From Lentisphaeria bacterium (lineage in GTDB: Bacteria > Verrucomicrobiota > Lentisphaeria > Oligosphaerales > Oligosphaeraceae): 7,339 nucleotides of DNA. The notes beneath the pieces were generated by a model. That model ran no database searches. It worked only from the letters and a program-made list of their open reading frames with translations, and had not been told where the DNA came from. How positions within the stretch are numbered: the first letter of the stretch is position 1; every line of letters starts with the position of its first letter. A program made the position numbers and the translations under genes. Where the stretch lies: positions 1 through 7,339 of the forward strand of contig JAKSPA010000076.1 of NCBI GenBank assembly GCA_024405235.1, given 5' to 3'. Shown piece by piece: positions 1-5,838 of the stretch.

Positions 1-578
1 CGAAAAGCGCAAGCGTCCAAGTCCCAGCGGGACCAATAACTGACAGTCTTGCGAGAAAACTGGACGACGATCTCGACAGGCTCATCAAATCCCATAATTC
101 GGATCTTGGGGCTGCGAACTCGAAATACGACGGCGTCAACAGAAACCGTGAATGCATTGATCTGAAAGGCTACGGCAACATCAATAAAAAGACAAAGGAC
201 TATCTCCATGATTCCCTCCACAAGATGATTCGCGAACACAACCGCCGAATCGAACAGGCGAAAAAGAACGAGAAGAACAAAGAAAAGCAGGCCCAGCAAC
301 AGCAGTCTCAGCAACAGATGACGCAGCAACAGCAGATGATGCAGCAACAGCAGATGATGCAGCAGCAAATCTTCAATCAACAGCAGCAGATGTATCAGCA
401 GCAGATGCAGCGTCGTCAGGAAGAGCAGGAAAAAATGCGCAGGCAGCAGGAAGAGGCCAGACGACTGCAGGAGGAGAATCTCAACAAACAGAAGAAGGAG
501 CAGGAACGCCTCCAGAAGGAGCAGGAACGTGAACAGAATCGCGTGCCGAGACGCAATCGCGGAAGCCAGAAAAGCTGA
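1..578 (+). CDS. C-terminal part of an unrecognised Gln/Met-rich, probably coiled-coil protein (5' end outside window)
   Basis: The reading frame is open from the first complete codon (position 3) to the TGA at 576-578, so about 191 residues are visible and the true start lies upstream. An internal ATG at 225 exists, but open sequence before it with ordinary codon use argues for a longer gene. The visible N-terminal part is polar and mixed (around KLDDDLDRLIKSHNS and DLKGYGNINKKTKDYL). From about visible residue 75 the protein becomes low-complexity: runs of Gln broken by Met pairs, then a Glu/Arg/Lys/Gln segment rich in QEE and KEQER patterns that should form a long charged helix or coiled coil, and finally a basic tail (RVPRRNRGSQKS). 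No catalytic motif, membrane segment or known domain is seen. I do not recognise the family; a structural or scaffold role is only a guess. No U-tract terminator follows the stop before the rpsD promoter. Confidence 0.75.
   Translation, partial: KSASVQVPAGPITDSLARKLDDDLDRLIKSHNSDLGAANSKYDGVNRNRECIDLKGYGNINKKTKDYLHDSLHKMIREHNRRIEQAKKNEKNKEKQAQQQQSQQQMTQQQQMMQQQQMMQQQIFNQQQQMYQQQMQRRQEEQEKMRRQQEEARRLQEENLNKQKKEQERLQKEQEREQNRVPRRNRGSQKS
324..359 (+). repeat. 18-bp perfect tandem repeat, two copies, encoding QQQQMM
   Basis: The unit CAGCAACAGCAGATGATG occurs twice head to tail (324-341 and 342-359), with degenerate CAG/CAA-rich sequence on both sides. Each unit encodes Gln-Gln-Gln-Gln-Met-Met in the frame of the partial gene. 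As the unit is a multiple of three, gain or loss of a copy by slippage would change protein length without a frameshift. Confidence 0.85.
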
Positions 579-608
579 TTCAAGCACGCCGTTCAACAGC
601 GGAACGAC

Positions 609-636
609 TTGAAGATTCCTGTAAAAGCATTATATT
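609..636 (+). promoter_or_regulatory. Sigma70-like promoter for rpsD
   Basis: TTGAAG (609-614) and TATATT (631-636) are separated by 16 bp. The -10 lies in the 11-base string CATTATATTAA (628-638), which recurs exactly at the same place in the rplU promoter (3225-3235). A start near 643 would give a leader of about 130 nt before the rpsD ATG. The match to consensus and the recurrence are seen in the sequence; activity is inferred. Confidence 0.65.
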
Positions 637-659
637 AAGCCGCTTTTCGCGCCAATCCA

Positions 660-721
660 GCCGCCTCCCGATGGCTTAGGCCAGAAGGAGTTCTACATGA
701 ATTAACCAATTGACAGGCGGC
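660..721 (+). promoter_or_regulatory. Structured rpsD 5' leader, possible S4 autoregulatory element
   Basis: GCCGCCT (660-666) and AGGCGGC (715-721) form a perfect 7-bp stem. Inside it lie a short hairpin, TGGC-TTAG-GCCA (672-683), and a two-codon ORF with its own Shine-Dalgarno sequence (685-705). S4 represses its own synthesis by binding leader RNA in E. coli and Bacillus, so an analogous element is plausible here. I do not recognise either of those known structures; the regulatory role is inference. Confidence 0.4.
685..705 (+). other. Two-codon leader ORF (Met-Asn-stop) with perfect Shine-Dalgarno
   Basis: AAGGAG (685-690) is followed after a 6-nt spacer by ATG AAT TAA (697-705). The ribosome site is at least as good as that of any other gene in the window, yet the frame ends after two codons. 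It lies inside the loop of the 660-721 stem, 68 nt before the rpsD start. It could be a vestigial start or a ribosome-stalling element; function is not shown. Confidence 0.4.
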
Positions 722-741
722 GACAGTTAAAGATTTGGTGG

Positions 742-766
742 AAGCGAAAGCGCTTGAAAAAGGAAG
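742..766 (+). promoter_or_regulatory. Small hairpin next to the rpsD ribosome binding site
   Basis: AAGCG (742-746) pairs with CGCTT (751-755) across the four bases AAAG; the pairing can also be drawn as a GAAA loop on a shorter stem. Five bases later is the Shine-Dalgarno AGGAAG (761-766), 7 nt before the ATG at 774. This Shine-Dalgarno decides the start in favour of 774 over the in-frame TTG at 735. Confidence 0.45.
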
Positions 767-773
767 ACCAAAC

Positions 774-1439
774 ATGGCCACTACCAAAAACGGCACCCAC
801 GGCGCCAAGCACACTCTGTGCCGCCGCATCGGTTTCTGCCTCTGGGGACAGCCCAACTGCCCAACAAACAGCCGCGTCATCAAAACCCGCGAGGGCGCAG
901 ATGCCACCAGCACTCCCAAAGCATATCCAGCCGGCCAGCATGGTCCTACCAAGCGCCGCGTGAAGCTCTCCACCTATGGTCAGCTGCTCCTGGAGAAACA
1001 GAAGCTCAAGACCTTCTATGATCTGACCGAGCATCAGCTCACCTTCATCTACCGCAACTCCAAGCGCGGTCTCGGCAACACTGGCGACAAGCTTCTGGCC
1101 AACCTCGAAATGAGACTCGTCTCCGCTGTCTATCGCAGCGGTCTGGCCCCCACGATCTTCGCAGCCCGCCAGGTCGTCAGCCATCGCCACATTCTCGTGA
1201 ACGGCAAGATCTGCGACCGCGCCAGCCTCCGTCTGAAGGCCGGTGACGTCCTCACCATCGACGAACAGCACTCCCCCATGATCGCAAAGATCGCAAAGGA
1301 GAGCACGGTTGTTCTGCCTCCCTACATGGAAAAAGACGCAGCCAGCTGCAAGGTGACCATCACACGCGAACCTCTCCCAGAGGAAATTCACGTTGACGTC
1401 TCCATCATCAAGGTTATCGAGTACTACAACCTCCACTAA
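774..1439 (+). CDS. rpsD: 30S ribosomal protein S4 (PVC-like form)
   Basis: S4 is a primary 16S rRNA-binding protein that nucleates assembly of the small-subunit body. The product is 221 residues (family about 205). It shows the conserved PAGQHG and the segment SxYGxxLxEKQKLKxFY in the N-terminal half, then an S4 RNA-binding domain at about residues 111-162 (LEMRLVSAVYRSGLA, HILVNG, ending in GDVLTI), and a short tail ending in EYYNLH. The extra length lies in a longer N-terminus and linker. Cysteines at 16, 22 and 29 fall where zinc-binding S4 proteins carry four, but the spacing differs and only three are present. TIFAARQVV and the overall N-terminal pattern resemble chlamydial S4 as I remember it. 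The ATG at 774 is chosen for its Shine-Dalgarno AGGAAG; an in-frame TTG at 735 would add 13 residues. The gene is monocistronic here: own promoter and leader before it, strong terminator after it. Confidence 0.97.
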   Translation: MATTKNGTHGAKHTLCRRIGFCLWGQPNCPTNSRVIKTREGADATSTPKAYPAGQHGPTKRRVKLSTYGQLLLEKQKLKTFYDLTEHQLTFIYRNSKRGLGNTGDKLLANLEMRLVSAVYRSGLAPTIFAARQVVSHRHILVNGKICDRASLRLKAGDVLTIDEQHSPMIAKIAKESTVVLPPYMEKDAASCKVTITREPLPEEIHVDVSIIKVIEYYNLH

Positions 1440-1461
1440 TTCTCTCGAAAACCTATCCAAC

Positions 1462-1507
1462 AAAAAGACCGCGGTGTCCTTTCCTTTTAGGGCAGCGCGG
1501 TTTTTTT
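1462..1507 (+). terminator. Intrinsic terminator of rpsD
   Basis: ACCGCG (1468-1473) pairs with CGCGGT (1496-1501). After a single G-G mismatch the stem continues as TGTCC (1475-1479) with GGGCA (1490-1494), including one G-T pair. The loop is about 10 nt, and a run of seven T (1501-1507) follows. An A-run (1462-1466) upstream could extend the stem against the T-run. It begins 23 bases after the rpsD stop. Confidence 0.92.
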
Positions 1508-1547
1508 GGGTATATATGGTCCTTTTGGTCGCTTTTTGTCGTTTTTT
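1501..1547 (+). other. Helically phased T-tracts (predicted curved DNA)
   Basis: T-runs lie at 1501-1507, 1523-1526, 1533-1537 and 1542-1547. Their centres are at about 1504, 1524.5, 1535 and 1544.5, so the spacings are close to one or two helical turns (20.5, 10.5, 9.5 bp). Such phasing is known to bend DNA. The first run also serves the rpsD terminator. The set lies just upstream of the promoter candidate at 1560-1587. Confidence 0.45.
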
Positions 1548-1559
1548 GCGTACATCAAC

Positions 1560-1587
1560 TTGCAAAAGTCGAATATTCAATTATTGT
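1560..1587 (+). promoter_or_regulatory. Candidate promoter for the HPr-domain gene
   Basis: TTGCAA (1560-1565) and TATTGT (1582-1587) are 16 bp apart, the same geometry as the rpsD and rplU promoters, in an AT-rich stretch. A start near 1594 would give a leader of about 36 nt. The -10 is a poorer match; TATTAT at 1597-1602 is an alternative without a good -35. Confidence 0.4.
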
Positions 1588-1629
1588 AAGTAACCCTATT
1601 ATTGGAGAGAATAAAATCCACTACCAACC

Positions 1630-3195
1630 ATGGAGATTGTCGACAGCGTATCATTTGATGAACTGCTACGGGCGCGTTCTGCGCTTCTTCTATCCCATAG
1701 CGTTCATTTCGTGGAAATCGGAGCGGAGAATTTCTTTCTTACGCGACCGCTCCTAAGTTTCCTGCAGGCAGAATCCAGCCAATTGGAGGAACTTCTTGAC
1801 GCATACGGCGCTCGAAGCAACGAAAAATGGCATGGTTTCCGCATGCATGTGGCGATGATCAAGAATTTCAGCATCGCAGGATACGACCTTCTCCACTTGC
1901 AGCATACCATCCACTCCTACGATTTCCAATGCAATTTCCCGACGATGGAGCGTGATACGGCCGATGCCGTCATGTACATCTCGAACTTCCTCTTCTGCTC
2001 TCTGAAGCAAGTCATGAATGACGCAATGGCGCTGAATTGGCCGCCACCGGAGGAACTCATCGGCTACGACTATACGGAAGAACTGCCCAAAGGCCTCCTC
2101 CCGAAGGACCGTATCATGGGCATCCGCGAAGATGCCAAACAGCTCGTCATCCATCTTGCAACCAGTTTCCTTAACAACACAGAAGACGCCAAGTTCCTCG
2201 ACAATGCTGCAAAGTGCCGCGCTCCGCAATGGCGCGGACTGAATTTCGACCTGCTCTCGGAAGCATCCATCCGCTCGCTCGAAGAAAAATTCCACACGCT
2301 GCAGTCTTTGTACGATACATATATATCTTATAGCGACATCGAAGGCAACGACGCATCCCTTAGGAAACTTCGCGGACACATCAGCATCGTCCTTCATCTG
2401 CTCAGAGTCGCGACCGTATTCATCCATTTCTACGAAAGGCATATCAAAATACAAGGCGACGCACTCTTCTGTCATAAGAACTGCGTTCTGAAAAGCAACT
2501 GGTATCTTGAACTGCTCACGCACTATCTCTGCCGATACAGCTACGAATTTCTGGCTGGCGCACGTGGACTCTGCCAAAACATGCTTAAACAGTACGCCGT
2601 CATCGAAGAACTCGAAATCCCAGTCCCGCCGTATTTCGGATTCCACGTACGTCCCGCGACGCTCATTTCCTCTGTCGTCAGACACTACGGCAGTCCAGTC
2701 ACAATGCTGCTCGACAAAGAATACGACGCCAGCGTTCCTATGAATCTCTTCCTTGCGAACGAATGGGTCAACCAATTGAAACGTCAGCACATCGGAAACG
2801 AACTGGCCAACATGGGCCCTGCACTGCTGGCGCTCGAAAAGAAATTGGAGAAGAAGGAAATCACAAAAGCCGACGCCTCAATGGAACTGCTCAGACAGAT
2901 GGCGAATATGAACCTTCTCAGAATTCTCGTTTACCCGCTCGATCTGGAACCGATCATCAACAGTTCCACAGCCCAGACGCTGCTTGAACTCCTCCAAAGC
3001 ATCATCGCGACGCTGCATGCTCAGCGCAAAATCAATATCATCTATGATTTCAAGGTGAAATTCAAAGGCGATATACGAGTTTTGAGGGATATACAGATTC
3101 TCGCGGAGAATGGATACGGAGAAAACGAAACGGGCGCAAACATCCCGCTGCCGCGAGAACTCTCCTATCTGGCACATTATCGACCAATGAATTGA
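1630..3195 (+). CDS. Large protein of unknown function with an internal HPr-like phosphocarrier domain
   Basis: The product has 521 residues and looks soluble and largely helical, with no signal peptide or clear membrane segment. Around residues 330-400 it contains the HPr signature: GFHVRPATL at 337-345, with His339 placed like the phosphorylated His15 of HPr, then a strand (PVTMLLDKEY). Ser368 lies 29 residues after His339, near the position of the regulatory Ser46 (31 residues after His15). HPr itself is about 85-90 residues and carries phosphate from enzyme I to sugar transporters; here the domain is embedded between an N-terminal region of about 325 residues with no recognised fold and a C-terminal helical region. 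Residues 60-71 (GARSNEKW and following) may be a conserved block of a wider family of long HPr-domain proteins, but I could not verify this. No enzyme I or EII gene is in view. The ATG at 1630 is the only option, as a stop lies in frame at 1612; GGAGAG (1604-1609) is too far upstream to be a normal Shine-Dalgarno. Phosphorelay signalling is the likeliest role, by inference only. Confidence 0.8.
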   Translation: MEIVDSVSFDELLRARSALLLSHSVHFVEIGAENFFLTRPLLSFLQAESSQLEELLDAYGARSNEKWHGFRMHVAMIKNFSIAGYDLLHLQHTIHSYDFQCNFPTMERDTADAVMYISNFLFCSLKQVMNDAMALNWPPPEELIGYDYTEELPKGLLPKDRIMGIREDAKQLVIHLATSFLNNTEDAKFLDNAAKCRAPQWRGLNFDLLSEASIRSLEEKFHTLQSLYDTYISYSDIEGNDASLRKLRGHISIVLHLLRVATVFIHFYERHIKIQGDALFCHKNCVLKSNWYLELLTHYLCRYSYEFLAGARGLCQNMLKQYAVIEELEIPVPPYFGFHVRPATLISSVVRHYGSPVTMLLDKEYDASVPMNLFLANEWVNQLKRQHIGNELANMGPALLALEKKLEKKEITKADASMELLRQMANMNLLRILVYPLDLEPIINSSTAQTLLELLQSIIATLHAQRKINIIYDFKVKFKGDIRVLRDIQILAENGYGENETGANIPLPRELSYLAHYRPMN

Positions 3196-3198
3196 CGA

Positions 3199-3219
3199 TG
3201 CCAGTTTGAAAACTCGGCA
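3199..3219 (+). other. Hairpin after the HPr-domain gene, overlapping the rplU -35
   Basis: TGCC-AGTT (3199-3206) pairs with AACT (3211-3214) and GGCA (3216-3219), with one bulged C at 3215 and a TGAA loop. It starts four bases after the stop codon. No T-tract follows, so it is at best a weak terminator or an RNA 3'-end stabiliser. It shares bases with the -35 hexamer of rplU. Confidence 0.4.
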
Positions 3220-3233
3220 GGAGTCATTATATT
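3206..3233 (+). promoter_or_regulatory. Sigma70-like promoter for rplU
   Basis: TTGAAA (3206-3211) and TATATT (3228-3233) are separated by 16 bp, and the -10 lies in CATTATATTAA (3225-3235), identical to the rpsD promoter. A start near 3240 gives a leader of about 60 nt. The Shine-Dalgarno AGGGAG (3287-3292) is 8 nt before the ATG. Confidence 0.65.
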
Positions 3234-3300
3234 AACGCACTTGACGTAATTCACGATTTCTGATCATCTCAATAACTGTAAACACTAGGGAGCACCCATC

Positions 3301-3615
3301 ATGTACGCAATCATCAAGACCTCGGGCAAGCAGTACAAAGTCGAACCCGGCCAGGATTTCGAAATCGACCGCATCCAGGGCGAAGCAGGAACCGCCGTTG
3401 ACTTCAGCGATGTCCTCCTCATCTCCAACGAAGCAGACACCACCTTCGGAACCCCCACCATCGCCGGCGCAGTCGTCAAGGCCGAAATCAAAGAGCAGTT
3501 CCGTGGCCCCAAACTGATCGTCTTCAAGATGAAGCGCCGCAAGCGCAGCCGCTGCAAGAATGGTCATCGTCAGGACATGACCCGTCTGACCGTCAAGGAA
3601 ATCATCGGTGCCTAA
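3301..3615 (+). CDS. rplU: 50S ribosomal protein L21
   Basis: L21 binds 23S rRNA early in large-subunit assembly. The product has 104 residues, the usual length (about 103). It starts with the typical MYAIIKTSGKQYKVEPG, and the basic C-terminal segment at residues 72-94 fits the L21 family pattern: K76, R80-K81, then G88-H89-R90-Q91 and T94. The first half corresponds to the beta-barrel of the family. The start is supported by AGGGAG 8 nt upstream. In most bacteria rplU is followed at once by rpmA (L27); here a strong terminator and then tyrS follow, so the usual pair is split. The gene appears to be transcribed alone from the promoter at 3206-3233. Confidence 0.97.
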   Translation: MYAIIKTSGKQYKVEPGQDFEIDRIQGEAGTAVDFSDVLLISNEADTTFGTPTIAGAVVKAEIKEQFRGPKLIVFKMKRRKRSRCKNGHRQDMTRLTVKEIIGA

Positions 3616-3649
3616 CACAAGGAACCGCTGTTTTGATTCCGTAAAAGAC

Positions 3650-3684
3650 AAGGCACGAACGATGAACCGTTTGTGCCTTTTTTT
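3650..3684 (+). terminator. Intrinsic terminator of rplU
   Basis: AAGGCACGAACG (3650-3661) pairs with CGTTTGTGCCTT (3668-3679), 12 bp with one G-T pair, across a 6-nt loop, and the T-run reaches 3684. It begins 34 bases after the rplU stop and ends 35 bases before tyrS. Since I see no promoter between it and tyrS, partial read-through into tyrS is possible. Confidence 0.93.
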
Positions 3685-3719
3685 GTTATCCCTGAAGTGA
3701 CCATCAAGGAGATCCAGCC

Positions 3720-5003
3720 ATGCAGAACGCGTGGGATATTTTAGTTGAAAGAGGATTCGTATACCAGTCCACCGACGCCGTCGCAATGCAGAAAATGCTC
3801 GGTGAGGGCCCGCAGACTTTCTATGTCGGCTTCGACCCCACGGGAAATTCACTGCACATCGGACACCTTCTGCCAATCATGGCCATGCGCTGGCTGCAGA
3901 AGTGCGGACATCGCCCTCTGGCGCTCGTCGGCGGCGGAACCGCAATGATCGGCGATCCATCTGGAAAAATGGAAGCACGCCCGATCATGACTGTGGAGAC
4001 AATCGACAACAACGTCGAATGCATCAAATCCCAACTCGCTAGATTTCTGGATTTCGGTGACGGAAAAGCGCAGATCGTCAACAACGCCGAATGGCTCAGA
4101 GACGTCAAGTTCCTTGACTTCCTCAGAGACATCGGTTCGCTCTTCAGCGTCAACAAGATGCTGACGGCTGAATCGGTGAAACTGCGCCTGCAGAACACTC
4201 TGTCTTTCCTTGAATTCAGCTATCCGCTCCTTCAGGCCTTCGACTTCAACCACCTCTGCAAGGATTTCAACTGCAAATTCGAATTCGGAGGACAGGATCA
4301 GTGGGGAAACATCGTCGCAGGTGTCGATCTGACAAGACGACTTCAGCAAAAGGAGGTCTTCGGCGCCACGTTCCCGCTGCTGCTCAAGGCCGACGGAACG
4401 AAATTCGGCAAGACCGCCGGCGGCGCCGTATGGCTCGATGCATCGCGCACCGCACCATTCGAATACTACCAGTTCTGGAGAAACGTCGATGACGGCGATG
4501 TCCAGAAGCTTCTTGGATACTTCACCGCCCTTCCGATGGACGAAGTGAGACGCCTTGGCGCACTGCCCTCCCCTGAAATCAACCGCGCGAAGGAGATTCT
4601 GGCATACGAGGCAACCGCACTGGCTCACGGCCCCGAAGTCGCCGCGCAAGCCTATCTCGCCGCATGCACGCAATTCGGCTTCGCAGATCCCGAAGGCAAA
4701 ATCGAAACCTCCTCGGAAGTCGCAAAAATCTCTGCGGCCAGCGCCAATGACGCAATTCCCGCAATCACTGTCTCCGAAGCCGAATTCGGCGACGGAATCG
4801 GTCTTCTGACACTCATGGTCCAGGCCGGACTCTGCGCCTCCAACGGCGAGGCAAGACGTCTTGTCCAGGGCGGTGGATGCTATCTCGGCGAGACACGCCT
4901 GCAGGATCCCAAAATGGTCATCACGAAGGCGGATTTCGCAGAAAACCGCGAAATCATGCTCCGCGCTGGCAAAAAGAACCGCAAACGCGTAATTCTCGGA
5001 TAG
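3720..5003 (+). CDS. tyrS: Tyrosyl-tRNA synthetase
   Basis: Class I aminoacyl-tRNA synthetase that charges tRNA-Tyr with tyrosine in the cytoplasm. The product has 427 residues (E. coli 424). The Rossmann-fold catalytic domain carries YVGFDPTG (35-42), the HIGH motif at 46-49, GDPSGK (77-82), the tyrosine-site segment GGQDQWGN (190-197) and the KMSKS-type loop KFGKT at 228-232, the form typical of bacterial TyrS. The C-terminal part from about residue 355 is the S4-like tRNA-binding domain (AGLCASNGEARRLVQGGGCYL and following). All key motifs are intact. The start has AAGGAG (3706-3711) 8 nt upstream. It follows the rplU terminator by only 35 bp and precedes lpxA by 43 bp, so tyrS and lpxA are probably cotranscribed. 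Confidence 0.97.
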   Translation: MQNAWDILVERGFVYQSTDAVAMQKMLGEGPQTFYVGFDPTGNSLHIGHLLPIMAMRWLQKCGHRPLALVGGGTAMIGDPSGKMEARPIMTVETIDNNVECIKSQLARFLDFGDGKAQIVNNAEWLRDVKFLDFLRDIGSLFSVNKMLTAESVKLRLQNTLSFLEFSYPLLQAFDFNHLCKDFNCKFEFGGQDQWGNIVAGVDLTRRLQQKEVFGATFPLLLKADGTKFGKTAGGAVWLDASRTAPFEYYQFWRNVDDGDVQKLLGYFTALPMDEVRRLGALPSPEINRAKEILAYEATALAHGPEVAAQAYLAACTQFGFADPEGKIETSSEVAKISAASANDAIPAITVSEAEFGDGIGLLTLMVQAGLCASNGEARRLVQGGGCYLGETRLQDPKMVITKADFAENREIMLRAGKKNRKRVILG

Positions 5004-5046
5004 TCAATTCCACGGCAACAAACAACCTCCAACCGGAAACCGCACA

Positions 5047-5838
5047 ATGTCAAACATCGACTCGCGAGCCGCCATCGAAGAAGGCGCAATCATCGGAAAA
5101 GATGTGACTGTAAGCCCATTCGCTTTCATCGGGAAAAACGTGAAAATCGGAGACGGTTGCTTCATTGGACCTCACGTGGTTCTGACTGGCAACACGACAA
5201 TCGGAAAGGGCACAAAGATTCATTGCGGCGCAAACATCGGAGACGAACCGCAGGACGTCCACTACAACGGACAGAACTCATTCACTGAAATCGGTGAAAA
5301 CTGCATCATACGCGAATATGTCACCATCCACCGCGGTGTGGAGGAGGACTCATGCACACGCGTCGGAAACAACGTGATGCTGATGGCTTTCGTCCATCTC
5401 GGACACAACTGCCAGATCGCCGACGAAGTGATCATCGCCAACGCAAGCCTTCTGGCCGGACGCGTTGAAGTGGGACGGCATGCATTCCTCTCCGGAATGA
5501 CCATGGTCCACCAGTTCTGCAGAATCGGAGCTCTCGCGATGATCGGCGGAGGCATGAAAATCACGCAGGACGTTCCACCCTTCAGCATCGTTCAGGACAA
5601 TGCGATTCAAGGCATCAATGCTGTCGGTCTCAGACGCGCGAACTGGAATGCGGAAACCATTCTCGCAATCAAGAACGCGATAAAAATCGCATGTCTCGAA
5701 GGATACAGCCGCCCCAACGCAATCGAAAAGATCAAGAACGAACTTCCCGACCTGCCTGAGGTCCGCGCATTCGTGGAATTCCTGCAGGGAACAAAACGCG
5801 GCCTGCTCACCGGAAATCTTCCTGTCGTTTCCGATTAG
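5047..5838 (+). CDS. lpxA: UDP-N-acetylglucosamine O-acyltransferase, first step of lipid A synthesis
   Basis: LpxA moves a 3-hydroxyacyl chain from acyl carrier protein to the 3-OH of UDP-GlcNAc in the cytoplasm. The product has 263 residues (E. coli 262). Hexapeptide repeats of the left-handed beta-helix fill the first two thirds, with QDVHYNG (69-75), the acyltransferase segment VTIHRG (92-97), and VHLGHNC, where His117 and His120 match E. coli His122 and catalytic His125. HQFC starts at His155 (E. coli His160); the helical C-terminus follows QDVPP. E. coli His144 is replaced by Arg139 in LAGRVEVG. Gly168 aligns with Gly173, the residue that sets chain length in E. coli, which would suggest a long (C14-like) acyl chain; this is inference. 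There is no clear Shine-Dalgarno. The usual neighbours lpxD, fabZ and lpxB are not in view. Confidence 0.95.
   Translation: MSNIDSRAAIEEGAIIGKDVTVSPFAFIGKNVKIGDGCFIGPHVVLTGNTTIGKGTKIHCGANIGDEPQDVHYNGQNSFTEIGENCIIREYVTIHRGVEEDSCTRVGNNVMLMAFVHLGHNCQIADEVIIANASLLAGRVEVGRHAFLSGMTMVHQFCRIGALAMIGGGMKITQDVPPFSIVQDNAIQGINAVGLRRANWNAETILAIKNAIKIACLEGYSRPNAIEKIKNELPDLPEVRAFVEFLQGTKRGLLTGNLPVVSD

Noticed and set aside
590..606. Hairpin CGTTC/GAACG as a terminator of the Gln-rich gene
   Set aside because: The stem is only 5 bp with no T-tract, and it abuts the rpsD -35; chance is likely.
735..773. TTG start at 735 extending S4 by 13 residues
   Set aside because: No Shine-Dalgarno lies at a proper distance, and a good one precedes the ATG at 774.
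702..1580. 292-codon open frame on the minus strand
   Set aside because: It is antisense to rpsD and runs through the rpsD terminator; it is a shadow of the S4 codon pattern.
1753..2790. 345-codon open frame on the minus strand
   Set aside because: It lies wholly inside the HPr-domain gene, has no promoter or ribosome site, and its composition is what the complement of a C-ending-codon gene would give. The + strand product has the HPr signature.
3288..3297. GGG/CCC pairing that would mask the rplU Shine-Dalgarno
   Set aside because: Three base pairs with a 4-nt loop are too weak to claim as a regulatory fold.
3232..3876. 214-codon open frame on the minus strand across rplU and the start of tyrS
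   Set aside because: It crosses two real genes, a terminator and a promoter region, and resembles no family.
3849..4673. 274-codon open frame on the minus strand
   Set aside because: It is antisense to the catalytic domain of tyrS, which is certain from its HIGH and KFGKT motifs.
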